A model generated the notes under the pieces. That model was not told the DNA's origin and searched no databases. It saw only the letters and a list, made by a program, of their open reading frames with translations. From Bacillus sp. FJAT-49711 (GTDB lineage Bacteria; Bacillota; Bacilli; Bacillales; Bacillaceae_C): a DNA stretch of 64,000 nucleotides. Positions 43,356-53,046 of this stretch are shown in pieces; positions within the stretch are counted from its first letter, which is position 1, and every line of letters starts with the position of its first letter. The stretch spans positions 310,001 through 374,000 of the forward strand of contig NZ_JAGYPL010000004.1 of NCBI RefSeq assembly GCF_018343715.1, read 5' to 3'. Made by a program: the position numbers and the translations under genes.

Positions 43356-43847
43356 TTGAATGTGATTTATTTTGAACGGATAACCGAAAATACGCTGGAA
43401 AACGCATTAATAATTATTAATTCAAATTCTGTTTACAATATTTTAGAAAGTGGTATTCCATCGAGGGATATTTATGAAATAAAAGAACAATTTCTCAATC
43501 AAACTACTGATAGTTTCTTAATAAAAACGGAAGATCAATATATTGGACTTATCGATTTTATGAAAAATAACCCTAAAGACAACTGTCCGTGGTTAGGTTT
43601 ACTCATGATTCATGGAGATTTTCATTTTAAAGGTTATGGCAAGACCATTTATCAATCGTTTGAAGATAAATTTTTAAGCGAAAAATTTCAAAAAATTCGG
43701 ATCGGCATTATTAAAGAAAATGATCAAGCGAAACGATTTTGGACTGCATTAGGATTCGAAGTCTATGATCAAAATCCTTGGGAAGGAAAAATAGTTGACT
43801 GTTTAGAAAAACACATTCATGCGAAAGGAGTAAAAGCTATTGAATAA
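43356..43847 (+). CDS. GNAT-family N-acetyltransferase
   Basis: This 163-residue acetyltransferase shows the acetyl-CoA loop region GDFHFKGYGKTIYQSFE and the terminal KENDQAKRFWTALGFEVYD strand. Substrate unknown. TTG 43356 after AAAAGGGG; a GTG 6 bp later is an alternative. Its end overlaps the start of the PspC-like gene by 8 bp, so the two are co-translated. Confidence 0.88.
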   Translation: MNVIYFERITENTLENALIIINSNSVYNILESGIPSRDIYEIKEQFLNQTTDSFLIKTEDQYIGLIDFMKNNPKDNCPWLGLLMIHGDFHFKGYGKTIYQSFEDKFLSEKFQKIRIGIIKENDQAKRFWTALGFEVYDQNPWEGKIVDCLEKHIHAKGVKAIE

Positions 43848-44022
43848 AAAATTAATGACATCTTCAAAAAACAAGGCATTACACGGAGTCTGTGCTGGTA
43901 TTGCTGAGTTTTTCGGCATCTCTCCATTTATTGTAAGACTAATTTTTATCTTTACACCCGGCTCGCTTCTAATATACATTCTTCTCGCTCTTACATTGCC
44001 TGAAAACCGGGCTTTATATTAG
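43840..44022 (+). CDS. PspC-domain small membrane protein
   Basis: This 60-residue protein has the PspC signature LHGVCAGIAEFFGISPFIVR followed by one membrane helix. Such proteins act in envelope stress or as small membrane regulators. TTG start after GAAAGGAG within the preceding acetyltransferase gene. Confidence 0.9.
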   Translation: MNKKLMTSSKNKALHGVCAGIAEFFGISPFIVRLIFIFTPGSLLIYILLALTLPENRALY

Positions 44023-44029
44023 TGACATG

Positions 44030-44968
44030 CTAAAACATACTTAATTGATAATTTTTAGAAAGCAGCTCCAATAATTTGATACCAGCAATACTGTTTCCTT
44101 TCTCATCTAATGCAGGGCCAAAAATACCAATGCCAAATTTACCTGGAACTGCGCCCATAATCCCACCTGAGACACCGCTTTTTGCTGGTATCCCTATTTT
44201 TATCGCAAACTCACCTGATGCGTTATACATCCCACATGTCACCATGAATGTTTTACATATACGAGCAATATGAACAGGAATGATTTGCTTGCCGCTATCT
44301 GGATCTACCCCATCCATGGCAAAGATTAGGCCAATCCTTGCTAATTCCAAACAATTCATTTCAATAGCACACTGTCTTGTGTACAAATCAATTAGCTCTT
44401 CCACATCTTCCTGAATGATGTGATGTTGTTTTAAAAAATAACTTAAGGATCTATTTAAATACGCAGTGTTAAATTCTGACTTTGCCACTTCTTCGCTATA
44501 TTGAATTGTAGCATCATTTCCCAATTCTCTTATAAAAGATAATAGTCTTTGAAATCTCTCATCAATACTGTTTCCTTTTATCATATGAGTTACGACAAGC
44601 GCTCCAGCATTAATCATCGGATTCAAAGGTTTTGCTGGAGACGATGTTTCTAATTTTGCAATCGAATTAAAAGGATCGCCTGTTGGTTCCATACCAACAC
44701 GATCAAACACGTAGCTTGGTCCCCTATCCATTAAAACGAGCGCCAAGCTGATCACCTTTGATATACTTTGAAGTGACATTTTCCTCTCAATATCACCTGC
44801 AGATATACATTGTCCATCAGGGTACTGAATGGCAATCGATAAATCATGAGGATTTGCTCTTCCTAGAGCAGGTATATAATCAGCAACCTTGCCATCTTTT
44901 GTAAACTCTCTTGCCTCTTTTACTAAAACATTTAATTCTTCGCTTGATTGACATGGCATCTTCATCAC
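44030..44968 (-). CDS. glsA: glutaminase
   Basis: This 312-residue serine-dependent glutaminase converts glutamine to glutamate and ammonia. The beta-lactamase-like active site SXXK is seen in [12 protein letters not shown], and [13 protein letters not shown] and [20 protein letters not shown] are family signatures. Length fits YbgJ/YlaM-type enzymes. The start is GTG 44968 or ATG 44959, both close to GGGTG. Monocistronic; a convergent partner of the PspC gene. Confidence 0.95.
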   Translation of the reverse strand: MMKMPCQSSEELNVLVKEAREFTKDGKVADYIPALGRANPHDLSIAIQYPDGQCISAGDIERKMSLQSISKVISLALVLMDRGPSYVFDRVGMEPTGDPFNSIAKLETSSPAKPLNPMINAGALVVTHMIKGNSIDERFQRLLSFIRELGNDATIQYSEEVAKSEFNTAYLNRSLSYFLKQHHIIQEDVEELIDLYTRQCAIEMNCLELARIGLIFAMDGVDPDSGKQIIPVHIARICKTFMVTCGMYNASGEFAIKIGIPAKSGVSGGIMGAVPGKFGIGIFGPALDEKGNSIAGIKLLELLSKNYQLSMF

Positions 44969-45118
44969 CCAAACATAGTATGAACTATTGCTTGGAATAT
45001 CACTCTAAATTTTATTTAATCATTTAGGTCTCTTACTTCCGTACTTACTTGTATCCAAGCTAGGTTATTTCCTAATAGATTATAGCGCCCGTAGCTTTCC
45101 ATATGAGGTGATTCGATA

Positions 45119-45154
45119 ATGGCTTGTCACAAGAAGAAACCAAAAGTTAACTAG
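45119..45154 (+). CDS. possible 11-residue micro-ORF
   Basis: ATG 45119 is 7 bp after GAGGTGAT and encodes MACHKKKPKVN then TAG. The ribosome binding site is better than expected by chance, and the peptide is basic with one Cys and one His. It may be a real small peptide or coincidence in a 250-bp gap. Confidence 0.25.
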   Translation: MACHKKKPKVN

Positions 45155-45173
45155 GGGTCTAGAAAGCAAATAA

Positions 45174-45213
45174 AAGACAATAGGTTAATCCAAAATTCCG
45201 GATTAACCTATTG
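45174..45213 (-). terminator. intrinsic terminator of the EmrB-like gene
   Basis: AGACAATAGGTTAATCC and its complement form a 17-bp stem, followed on the minus strand by TTTTATTT. Confidence 0.92.
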
Positions 45214-45223
45214 TCTTACATAC

Positions 45224-46597
45224 TTAACGAACAGCCAGTTCCTTGCCTTTTTTACTCAAAAGCATACCCGTTACTGCTATAGAGCATATTCCAAGTATAA
45301 GCAGTAAAATAAACACATGATGCAAGCTTGATTCCAATGCGATCCCTTTTAATTCGTCACTCAACCATAATCCTGAAACAGCAATCCCAATTGCCTGTCC
45401 AAGATTTTTCAATAAATTATGGGAGCCCATTGCCACTCCGCGTGTCTCCCATTCTACGGCGGATTGAACAGCAACCGTGAATGCAGTATAGGCTAGACCA
45501 AACCCGACTCCTAATACCCCTGTTACGACCATCATCCACGCCACTGTCGTTTCAGTATGGAAGAATACCAATCCAACACATCCGATGATAATAATGGCAA
45601 TTCCAGCCATTGTAATATGAGCAATTGGTTTCTTGCTCATCCACCTTCCTGCAAATACAGCACCAATCGGCCATGTAACAGACATTGGCAACATGGCAAC
45701 TCCAGAAAAAGTAGCATTTAAATTAGTGACACCTTGCACCCATAAAGGGATATAGAAAGTGACCGTGACAAGAATAAAACCTAATAAAAATCCGGCAACA
45801 TTTGAAATCGAAATAAATTTATTTTTAAATACAGAAAGCGGCAGCATCGGTTCTTTTCCCTTTGCCTGAATCCAAATAAACGCACAAAGTCCAACGAAGG
45901 CAATAATAAATAATATAGAAATTTGACTAGTTATTTGTTTATACTCTTTTACTAATGTTAAAGCATATAAAAAAGAGCTCATACATATGGTAAAAGTTAA
46001 AATGCCGGCATAATCAATAACTTGTTTTTTCTTTTCAATATGTTCATGCAAGGCAAACCATAAAAGAAATAAAGATATGATTCCAAAAGGAAGATTCATA
46101 AAGAAAATCCAATGCCATGATATCGTATCGACAATAAACCCGCCGGCAAGAGGACCGAAAATACCGGCAATCCCCCATACACTGCTCATCCATCCTTGAA
46201 TTTTCGCCCTCATGTTAAATTCAAATACATCACCAATGATTGTAAATGGAATCGTCGATAATGCACCTGCCCCGATTCCTTGAATAAGACGGAATACTAC
46301 GAGCTGCTCCATCGTTTGGGATAGACCAGAAAGCATCGACCCTATTAAGAATATAATAGTCCCAATTGTAAACATAAGCTTTCGGCCATATAAATCAGCC
46401 ATTTTCCCAAAGATTGGCGTACTAATTACTATAGCTAATAAATAGATGGAAATAACCCAAGTATATAAATGGCTTCCGCCTAAATCACCAACAATTTTAG
46501 GCATTGCCGTACTTACAATTGTTCCTTCAATTGCAGTAAGAAATGTAGAAATTAATAACGCTATTACGACAGACTTTTGTTTTGTCTCTTTATTCAA
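45224..46597 (-). CDS. MFS drug transporter, DHA2/EmrB-QacA type
   Basis: This 457-residue antiporter has 13-14 predicted helices with the family motifs FGKMADLYGRKLMFTIG (loop 2-3), RLIQGIGAGALSTIPF (motif B) and GFIVDTISWHWIFFMNLPFG (motif C/D region). It likely exports drugs or dyes with proton exchange. TTG start 6 bp after GGGGGAGAG. Its own terminator follows. No regulator is adjacent. Confidence 0.92.
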   Translation of the reverse strand: MNKETKQKSVVIALLISTFLTAIEGTIVSTAMPKIVGDLGGSHLYTWVISIYLLAIVISTPIFGKMADLYGRKLMFTIGTIIFLIGSMLSGLSQTMEQLVVFRLIQGIGAGALSTIPFTIIGDVFEFNMRAKIQGWMSSVWGIAGIFGPLAGGFIVDTISWHWIFFMNLPFGIISLFLLWFALHEHIEKKKQVIDYAGILTFTICMSSFLYALTLVKEYKQITSQISILFIIAFVGLCAFIWIQAKGKEPMLPLSVFKNKFISISNVAGFLLGFILVTVTFYIPLWVQGVTNLNATFSGVAMLPMSVTWPIGAVFAGRWMSKKPIAHITMAGIAIIIIGCVGLVFFHTETTVAWMMVVTGVLGVGFGLAYTAFTVAVQSAVEWETRGVAMGSHNLLKNLGQAIGIAVSGLWLSDELKGIALESSLHHVFILLLILGICSIAVTGMLLSKKGKELAVR

Positions 46598-46727
46598 TAT
46601 CTCTCCCCCTAGTCCCGAGCCGAAGCTTAAAGCTTTATTTAGTATAACAAAATAATCTGCTCGTTACACTCTGTCAAATCCTGCTATCACAAACAAAATT
46701 GGGTTTCGTTAACACATTTGCCATGAT

Positions 46728-46765
46728 AAAAAAATAGCAACCGAATATTCAGTTGCTAGTTATAA
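46728..46765 (-). terminator. intrinsic terminator of the DUF2975-HTH operon
   Basis: TAGCAAC and GTTGCTA stem, with TTTTTTTAT on the minus strand, 31 bp after the HTH gene stop. Confidence 0.9.
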
Positions 46766-46795
46766 TTTTTCAATTATTGTCGCATGAGTAAAAAA

Positions 46796-47011
46796 TCAAT
46801 CCTCATCATCGCTTTTGTATTCTAAAATATCTCCAGGCTGGCATTGTAAAGCCTTGCAAACTGCCTCCAATGTTGATAGCCTTATCGCTTTTGCCTTTCC
46901 GTTTTTTAGAATAGACAGGTTAGCCATCGTGATTCCCACCTTCTCCGAAAGCTCCGTGACACTCATTTTCCTTTTAGCCAACATTACATCAATATTGATT
47001 ATTATTGCCAT
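46796..47011 (-). CDS. small Cro/C1-type HTH regulator (YozG-like)
   Basis: This 71-residue DNA-binding protein is almost wholly one Xre-type helix-turn-helix domain (KMSVTELSEKVGITMANLSI, then KAIRLSTLEAVCKALQCQPG). It is preceded by a DUF2975 membrane protein gene 11 bp away, a pair known in Bacillus as YoaS-YozG. The membrane partner may control the regulator. ATG 47011 after GAGGTG is chosen; GTG 47020 overlaps the ribosome binding site. Confidence 0.9.
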   Translation of the reverse strand: MAIIINIDVMLAKRKMSVTELSEKVGITMANLSILKNGKAKAIRLSTLEAVCKALQCQPGDILEYKSDDED

Positions 47012-47021
47012 TTTTTTCACC

Positions 47022-47501
47022 TCAGACTGTTAAATCATTTTCTGATTTAATATCGATGGCATTTTTTAATAGCTTTTGAAGAACAGCTGCAAAGACTGCA
47101 ACCACCATGCTGCCAAAAATAATGACCATTCCGATTAATATAATTCCTGGGGCATCGTCAACCTCTGCCATGAGATATATAAGCGGCATAAATAATACAA
47201 ATAGGGCACTGATGATGATCGCACAGTATTTGATATTCTTTAAAGCCTGAACAGATAACTCCGAAAACGCCAGATTCTTATCGATATAGCTTAAAAGCCT
47301 TAAAGCCTGGTACAATGCAACAAAAAATACAAGCGCTGCTGCATACAAACCGATTAAAAAGGGATATTGCAAATAACTTAGCTGTGGATTTAATTCTGCA
47401 AAAAACTTAGCTATCCTCGGCAATACAAATATACACATAGCTAGGACAGGAAGTCCCATAAGAACAACAGCGAACTTTAAAAAGATTGTTTCCCGTTTCA
47501 T
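47022..47501 (-). CDS. DUF2975 membrane protein
   Basis: This 159-residue protein has four membrane helices and the family hallmark LSYIDKNLAFSELSVQALKNIKY in the cytoplasmic loop (given here as consecutive short parts: LSYIDKNLAF, SELSVQAL, KNIKYC). It forms a two-gene unit with the HTH regulator and may act as its membrane-bound partner. Function not established. Confidence 0.88.
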   Translation of the reverse strand: MKRETIFLKFAVVLMGLPVLAMCIFVLPRIAKFFAELNPQLSYLQYPFLIGLYAAALVFFVALYQALRLLSYIDKNLAFSELSVQALKNIKYCAIIISALFVLFMPLIYLMAEVDDAPGIILIGMVIIFGSMVVAVFAAVLQKLLKNAIDIKSENDLTV

Positions 47502-47622
47502 AAAAACACCTCACTTGCTTAATTTCAATTTGATTTTAACAGATTATTTATCGTTTCGCAATAAATTATTATCCTTTATGATAATATAATTATCGTTTTA
47601 TAAATATCCTTTTTATTTTTGA

Positions 47623-47661
47623 TAAAAATAAAAAAGCATTCCTCATTAAAAGAAATGCTTT
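47623..47661 (-). terminator. intrinsic terminator of the GGDEF-EAL gene
   Basis: AAAGCATT...AAATGCTTT stem with TTTTTTATTTT on the minus strand, about 20 bp past the stop. Confidence 0.88.
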
Positions 47662-47681
47662 ATAACTTTTCATAATTACCA

Positions 47682-50348
47682 TCATGTTTTGTTTATTTTT
47701 AGATTCCCCATTAACAATGATTCTATTTCTTGTGCCTTAATAGGCGGACTGAATAAATACCCTTGGAGCTCATCACATCCCATTTGCATTAGCGTATTTC
47801 TTTCGTCCTTAGTTTCAATTCCTTCTGCCACCACATTTAATTGGAGTCCTTTTGCCATGCTAAGGATTGATTGGACTAGACGGGATTTTTTCATATTTTG
47901 ATCGATATCGGAAATGAATTGCCGATCGATTTTTATTTCATCGATTGGAAGCTGCAATAACGGATATAAAGATGAATACCCTTTTCCAAAATCATCAATT
48001 GATATTTTGACGCCAATCTCTTTTAACTGTCTAATAATACTTGCTACGTGGTCTAAATTTTTGATAAAAACACTTTCCGTTATTTCCAACTTAATATATT
48101 CAGGAGATAATCCTGACATTTTCAACGCTTGTTCAACCATCGATACTAAGTGATCTCGTTGAAACTGTTTCGCTGAAATGTTTACGGATATAGGTATTTT
48201 CGGAAAACCTTGATCCTGCCACTCTTTATTTTGTTTGCATGCCTGTATTAAAGACCAACGATCGATGTCTAATATTAATCCAATTTCTTCAGCGATTGGA
48301 ATAAAAGTGGCTGGAGAAACAAAACCGAGCTCCGGGTCTATCCATCGAATTAATGCTTCCATACTTGTAATTCGGCCAAATTGATATTTTGGTTGATAAT
48401 ATAGTTCAAAATCTCCCTTATCTACAACTAACCTTAATGAATTTTCAATAAGAAGACGGTCATCATATTTATTTCGCATTGAGTCATTGAAAAAGTGAGC
48501 AACATTGCCACCTTTTTCTTTTGAATGATACATCGCAATATCTGCACATTTAATGAGGCTATCTATATCCTCTCCATCATCCGGATACACACTGATTCCA
48601 ACGCTCGCCGTAACATAAAGCATATGGCCTTGCACAGAAAAAGAAGTGGAAAATTCATGAAGCATTTGTTTTAGTGTTTCATTTACTTCTTCTTTCTCTT
48701 TTATATTTATTACGATGACAAATTCATCTCCGCCTAATCGGAAAATATGACGACGTTCATGTTGTAATGCACGAAGGTGGTCTGCAACTAACTGAAGTAG
48801 TGTATCTCCAGCTGCATGGCCAATTGTATCATTGACTTGCTTAAATTGGTTAATATCAATAAATAGAACAGCAAAAAGTGAAGAAGGCTGGTTGTAAATT
48901 AAACTTTTTACATAATCTTGAAAATGGCGGCGGTTAGGCAAACCCGTCAACACATCGTAAAAAGCTAAATGATTTAATCTAAATTCAGATTCTATTAATT
49001 GCTCTGTCTGTTCCTTCAATTTATGATTCATTTCATGGCTTTCTCGGAATAACTCTTTTAGCTTCTCCGCCATTTCTCTTAAATTTTTCGAGAGTACTCG
49101 CAGCTCGGAAACATGACTATGCGGCCATTCAATATGTTCATATTGAATTAACTTTTCTGGTAAACGTGTAGATGCTAAAGTCAATTGTCTAATATTATTC
49201 ATAAAAATACTGCTGACATTCTGCACAAAAATGGAAAGGAATAAAGCAAAAAGGAAGGAATAGCCTAGTTGCTCTAAAAAAATATCAAAAAATTTATTTT
49301 GATATTGGGAGATTGGGAGTCGAACATTTATTTTAATTCCCGATGATACTAATTCATCATCATATAAATAATATCCTTTACTCCATTTACTAATTGGCTC
49401 AAAACCCCCATCTTTAGGTAATATGACAAGAAAATCTTTATTAGGCTGTCTTAGTACCTCTTGATTTGCCATGCTATAAACAGTATGTACAGGAATATCT
49501 TGAGAAGTTGAAGCGTACACCTCATTTTTGTCGTTCATAATAACAATATCTAACTCTTTGGAATCAAAATGATGGACCAAATCATTCATGAGATCAATTT
49601 GTTTTGCATTTTTTATAGACAATTGCTTTACATCTTCTTTACTCCAGTTAGAAATATCATTTTCCATATGGGTGACTATGTTTTTTACATCAGAAATATT
49701 TTTACTATCTAATAACGCTTGAGCATTGCGCGCATTAGATACCACGCTAAAAAAGAAAGGCACTATAATAGAAATAACAATTAAATGAAACAAGAACTGG
49801 TGAATAGAAAAATTGTTCTTATTCACCTTATTATTGTTGAAAAATATATAAAAAGGAACATAAGCCAAAAGCATATCTGCAACTACTACATTAAATAAGC
49901 CATTGACAATCATTTTTGATATTTGAAAGTAAAGCGCATTCCCTGTCAAAAAAGGCTTATTGATAAATAAAAGGCCCATTAAACCGATGGTCATCCAAAA
50001 AAGGATATCGACAAAAAACATTTTAGCGCGTCTACCTTTACGGAAAAATGCACCTACAAAAACAATTTCTACTATGAGCAGCGCCTGCAGTGCAACAGAA
50101 GAAAGATGATGAGGTATAAAAATGAACGATAGCAATCCAGCGAACACCGCTTGCGGAAGCCCAAAAAGACGGAGCATTAAAAATAAAAAGATACTTGTAA
50201 AAGCAAAGGTAATCCCATAGGGTAATGCTATATAGTAGCTTGAAGATAAAATAATAAGTCCTAAAATAAGAAAAAATAGAAAAACCGCACTATTTTTCTT
50301 CATAAAGTTAAACATATAAACAACCCAATCTATAAAAATTACTTTCAT
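47682..50348 (-). CDS. membrane-bound GGDEF-EAL cyclic-di-GMP enzyme
   Basis: This protein of about 888 residues has, in order, six or seven membrane helices (20-205), an extracytoplasmic sensor region (210-355), a membrane helix (360-380), a HAMP/coiled linker (385-455), a GGDEF domain with intact GGDEF at 539-543, and an EAL domain with EAL at 664-666 plus DDFGKGYSSL and KIDRQFI. Both domains keep their active residues, so it could make or degrade c-di-GMP depending on signal. The exact start (ATG 50348 or an ATG at 50315) is uncertain. Monocistronic. Confidence 0.93.
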   Translation of the reverse strand: MKVIFIDWVVYMFNFMKKNSAVFLFFLILGLIILSSSYYIALPYGITFAFTSIFLFLMLRLFGLPQAVFAGLLSFIFIPHHLSSVALQALLIVEIVFVGAFFRKGRRAKMFFVDILFWMTIGLMGLLFINKPFLTGNALYFQISKMIVNGLFNVVVADMLLAYVPFYIFFNNNKVNKNNFSIHQFLFHLIVISIIVPFFFSVVSNARNAQALLDSKNISDVKNIVTHMENDISNWSKEDVKQLSIKNAKQIDLMNDLVHHFDSKELDIVIMNDKNEVYASTSQDIPVHTVYSMANQEVLRQPNKDFLVILPKDGGFEPISKWSKGYYLYDDELVSSGIKINVRLPISQYQNKFFDIFLEQLGYSFLFALFLSIFVQNVSSIFMNNIRQLTLASTRLPEKLIQYEHIEWPHSHVSELRVLSKNLREMAEKLKELFRESHEMNHKLKEQTEQLIESEFRLNHLAFYDVLTGLPNRRHFQDYVKSLIYNQPSSLFAVLFIDINQFKQVNDTIGHAAGDTLLQLVADHLRALQHERRHIFRLGGDEFVIVINIKEKEEVNETLKQMLHEFSTSFSVQGHMLYVTASVGISVYPDDGEDIDSLIKCADIAMYHSKEKGGNVAHFFNDSMRNKYDDRLLIENSLRLVVDKGDFELYYQPKYQFGRITSMEALIRWIDPELGFVSPATFIPIAEEIGLILDIDRWSLIQACKQNKEWQDQGFPKIPISVNISAKQFQRDHLVSMVEQALKMSGLSPEYIKLEITESVFIKNLDHVASIIRQLKEIGVKISIDDFGKGYSSLYPLLQLPIDEIKIDRQFISDIDQNMKKSRLVQSILSMAKGLQLNVVAEGIETKDERNTLMQMGCDELQGYLFSPPIKAQEIESLLMGNLKINKT

Positions 50349-50550
50349 CTATTATATAAATCATAATATATGGAAATAGTCTTAATTGTAAATGCCTGTC
50401 CAATATTGCAGGAAGTAGATTGTGAGAAGTGAAGAAACAGTTCATATTGAGTTCATAAACTTATTATAAGATACTTATTGTACTTGAGGATGAGTAAAAC
50501 ACTTAGCATTGTGAAAAAACATTGATATGCATGATTCGATAGTAAGTATA

Positions 50551-50574
50551 AAGCAGTATAAAGTAACTGCTTTT
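50551..50574 (+). promoter_or_regulatory. hairpin in the bmrA leader, possible attenuator
   Basis: AAGCAG, a 10-nt loop, CTGCTTTT lies 35 bp before the bmrA start codon. It could be a small terminator/attenuator in the leader of the efflux gene. Confidence 0.35.
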
Positions 50575-50608
50575 ATCGGAAAATTACCGAAGAACGGAGC
50601 TACAAACT

Positions 50609-52342
50609 ATGAAAAATAAGCAAAATAGCTTAAAGCCATTTATTTCACTGATTTTATCAACAAATATTCCAAAGCTAGCATTAACGCTCGGGTTAGTCGC
50701 AAGTTTGATTACGACCATTGCGGGACTCGTTGTTCCACTACTAACAAAAAATTTAGTAGATGGCTTCTCAGTTTCACTTTTAAGCATTCCCCTTATCATT
50801 GCCATTGGGATTGCATTCATAGCCCAAGCAATTATTAGTGGATTCTCTCTCTACCTGCTTACATCTGTTGGTCAAAAAATTGTCGCTAGACTTCGTGATC
50901 GCATGTGGGTAAAGCTCATACGGCTACCTGTAAGCTATTTCGATAAAACATCAAGTGGGGAAACAGTTAGTCGAGTTGTGAATGATACTAGCATCGTAAG
51001 AGAATTGATTTCACAACATTTTCCGCAATTCATTACAGGTATTATTTCCATTATAGGTGCTGTTACCATCTTGCTCATTATGGATTGGAAAATGACGCTA
51101 ATGATGTTAATTGCCGTTCCAATAACTATTGCCATTATGTTTCCTCTTGGACAACAAATGGCGAAAATATCTCGTGGTTTGCAAGATGAAACAGCTGTGT
51201 TTACTGGACATATTCAACAAACACTTGGTGAAATCAGATTAATGAAAGCTTCAACGGCTGAACAAAATGAAGAGCAAAAAGGCTTATCTGGTATTCAAAA
51301 GCTATTGAGCTTTGGACTAAAAGAAGCACGTGTCTTTGCATTAATCGCTCCGATTATGCAATTTGTTATTATGCTCGTTATTGTGATGATTATCGGATAC
51401 GGCGGGATGCGCGTAGCAAGTGGAACGATGTCCACTGGCTCACTCGTTGCTTTTCTGCTTTATCTTTTTCAAATTATCATGCCAGTTACTACTTTCGCTA
51501 TGTTTTTTACACAATTACAGAAAGCAAAAGGAGCAACAGAACGGATTATCAATATATTAGAATTGCCGTTAGAAGAAGGGCAGGAAGGACTAAATATCGA
51601 TATAACAAACAAGACTGTCCATGTTGATAATATATCGTTCGCATATAGTGAAGATGAACCTGTTTTAAAAAATATATCGTTTGAAGCAAAATCGGGTGAA
51701 ATGATTGCCTTTGCTGGACCGAGCGGCGGTGGAAAAACAACGATGTTTGGCTTATTAGAACGATTTTACGAGCCGACTGCTGGTGACATCCGCATTGGAG
51801 ACACTTCTATTAAAGATTTGTCTATTGAATCTTGGCGTAGTCAAATAGGTTATGTTTCTCAAGAAAGTGCGATGATGGCAGGAACGATTAGAGAAAATCT
51901 TTGCTACGGCTTGGAAAATTGGAAGGAAATAGATGATGAACGTCTTTGGGAAGTAGCAAAAATGGCATACGCAGATCAGTTTATACGCTCTTTCTCACAT
52001 GGATTAGATACAGAAGTTGGCGAGCGCGGGGTAAAATTATCCGGTGGGCAAAGACAAAGAATCGCGATTGCACGAGCATTCTTACGAGATCCTAAAATAT
52101 TGATGATGGATGAAGCGACGGCGAGTCTAGATAGCCAATCAGAAGGTATCGTCCAACAAGCCTTGGCACGTCTAATGGAAGGAAGAACTACCTTTGTCAT
52201 CGCTCACCGCCTATCCACAATCGTTGATGCCGATAAAATTATCTTTATCGAAAAAGGGGAAGTAACCGGAAGTGGAACGCATAAGGAATTGATAGCAACC
52301 CATGCACTGTATCGGGAGTTTGCCGAACAGCAGTTAACGTAG
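50609..52342 (+). CDS. bmrA: multidrug ABC transporter, BmrA type (fused permease-ATPase)
   Basis: This 577-residue half-transporter has six membrane helices (residues 15-300) and a C-terminal ATPase with Walker A GPSGGGKT, signature LSGGQRQ and Walker B ILMMDEAT. It is clearly an orthologue of B. subtilis BmrA (YvcC), which works as a homodimeric drug exporter; KLIRLPVSYFDKTSSGETVS and GYVSQESAMMAGTIRENLCY are near-identical there. A small stem-loop precedes the ATG. Followed by repeat-rich DNA. Confidence 0.95.
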   Translation: MKNKQNSLKPFISLILSTNIPKLALTLGLVASLITTIAGLVVPLLTKNLVDGFSVSLLSIPLIIAIGIAFIAQAIISGFSLYLLTSVGQKIVARLRDRMWVKLIRLPVSYFDKTSSGETVSRVVNDTSIVRELISQHFPQFITGIISIIGAVTILLIMDWKMTLMMLIAVPITIAIMFPLGQQMAKISRGLQDETAVFTGHIQQTLGEIRLMKASTAEQNEEQKGLSGIQKLLSFGLKEARVFALIAPIMQFVIMLVIVMIIGYGGMRVASGTMSTGSLVAFLLYLFQIIMPVTTFAMFFTQLQKAKGATERIINILELPLEEGQEGLNIDITNKTVHVDNISFAYSEDEPVLKNISFEAKSGEMIAFAGPSGGGKTTMFGLLERFYEPTAGDIRIGDTSIKDLSIESWRSQIGYVSQESAMMAGTIRENLCYGLENWKEIDDERLWEVAKMAYADQFIRSFSHGLDTEVGERGVKLSGGQRQRIAIARAFLRDPKILMMDEATASLDSQSEGIVQQALARLMEGRTTFVIAHRLSTIVDADKIIFIEKGEVTGSGTHKELIATHALYREFAEQQLT

Positions 52343-52585
52343 ATTAGAAAAGCGCAAGCGCCTTGTTCATCGACGTACTGCCACCATGACGCGGGTCCGT
52401 CGACGTTGCCACAGGACGTGGCGGTTTTAGTTGACGCTCCTCATTAGTCCTTCGACTGAGATAAAAGAAACACGGTGATGAACGAGCCAATGTTGCCTTT
52501 TGGACATGAAATTTGCCAGTCGATAGGAGGTGGAAAGCAAAAGCCTCATTTAAAAAAACAGATTTTTTACTCATGAAAAAAGACC
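52343..52585. repeat. dispersed-repeat debris (AAAAGCGCAAGCGCC family)
   Basis: The stretch begins with GAAAAGCGCAAGCGCC and ends with AGTCGATAGGAGGTGG, both familiar ends of Bacillus intergenic repeats, with GACGCGGGTCCGTCGACG between them. It is GC-richer than its neighbours. No protein is supported. It directly abuts the palindromic element copy 2. Confidence 0.55.
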
Positions 52586-52818
52586 AGGACATAACTATTT
52601 CCGACAAAGATAAATCCGAACAATAGGTTGTTTATAGTATATACACGCTCCGGAAATATACTTCGCTTTCCGTGGGCGGCTGGCGAGCCTCCTCGCTCGT
52701 CCCGAGCTGCGGGGTCTCACCTATGCCTTCCTCCCACAGGAGTCTTCGTATATTTCCTCCGCTAAGTTAGATCATTGTTCGTCTTTAGGTTTGATTGTTT
52801 TAGTTATGTCCCAGCCTC
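52586..52818. repeat. 233-bp MITE-like element with terminal inverted repeats, copy 2
   Basis: Nearly identical to copy 1 at 19116-19348: same length, about four substitutions. Ends GGACATAACTA / TAGTTATGTCC. The outer CCAGCCTC extension is also shared. Two such young copies 33 kb apart imply recent movement or gene conversion. Confidence 0.9.
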
Positions 52819-52831
52819 TTTTCCCATTAAC

Positions 52832-53026
52832 TTATTGTCTTGTTAGTGTCTTCGATTTTTTTCCCATTAATCTTTGGTAATCAGAAATATCTTCAGGTTT
52901 ATCAGGATCAACAGTAATCATCACCTTCCAACCCATTTCCTCAAATACTTGCTGAAATTCATTAGCATTTTCCTCTGAATTAACGTATAAAACGGCTGGT
53001 CTCGCATTCGATCCTAATTTAGACAT
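52832..53026 (-). CDS. small conserved-looking protein, 64 residues
   Basis: ATG 53026 lies 8 bp after AAGGAGGAAGG. The product (RPAVLYVNSEENANEFQQVF, then GWKVMITVDPDKPEDISDYQ) looks like a compact alpha/beta fold with a basic tail. No membrane segment or known motif. It lies 20 bp downstream of the DUF4173 gene and is probably co-transcribed with it. I do not recognise the family. Confidence 0.75.
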   Translation of the reverse strand: MSKLGSNARPAVLYVNSEENANEFQQVFEEMGWKVMITVDPDKPEDISDYQRLMGKKSKTLTRQ

Positions 53027-53046
53027 TTTCCTTCCTCCTTATAAGA

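Noticed and set aside
52344-52607. 87-residue minus-strand frame
   Set aside because: Made of dispersed-repeat sequence with no ribosome binding site.
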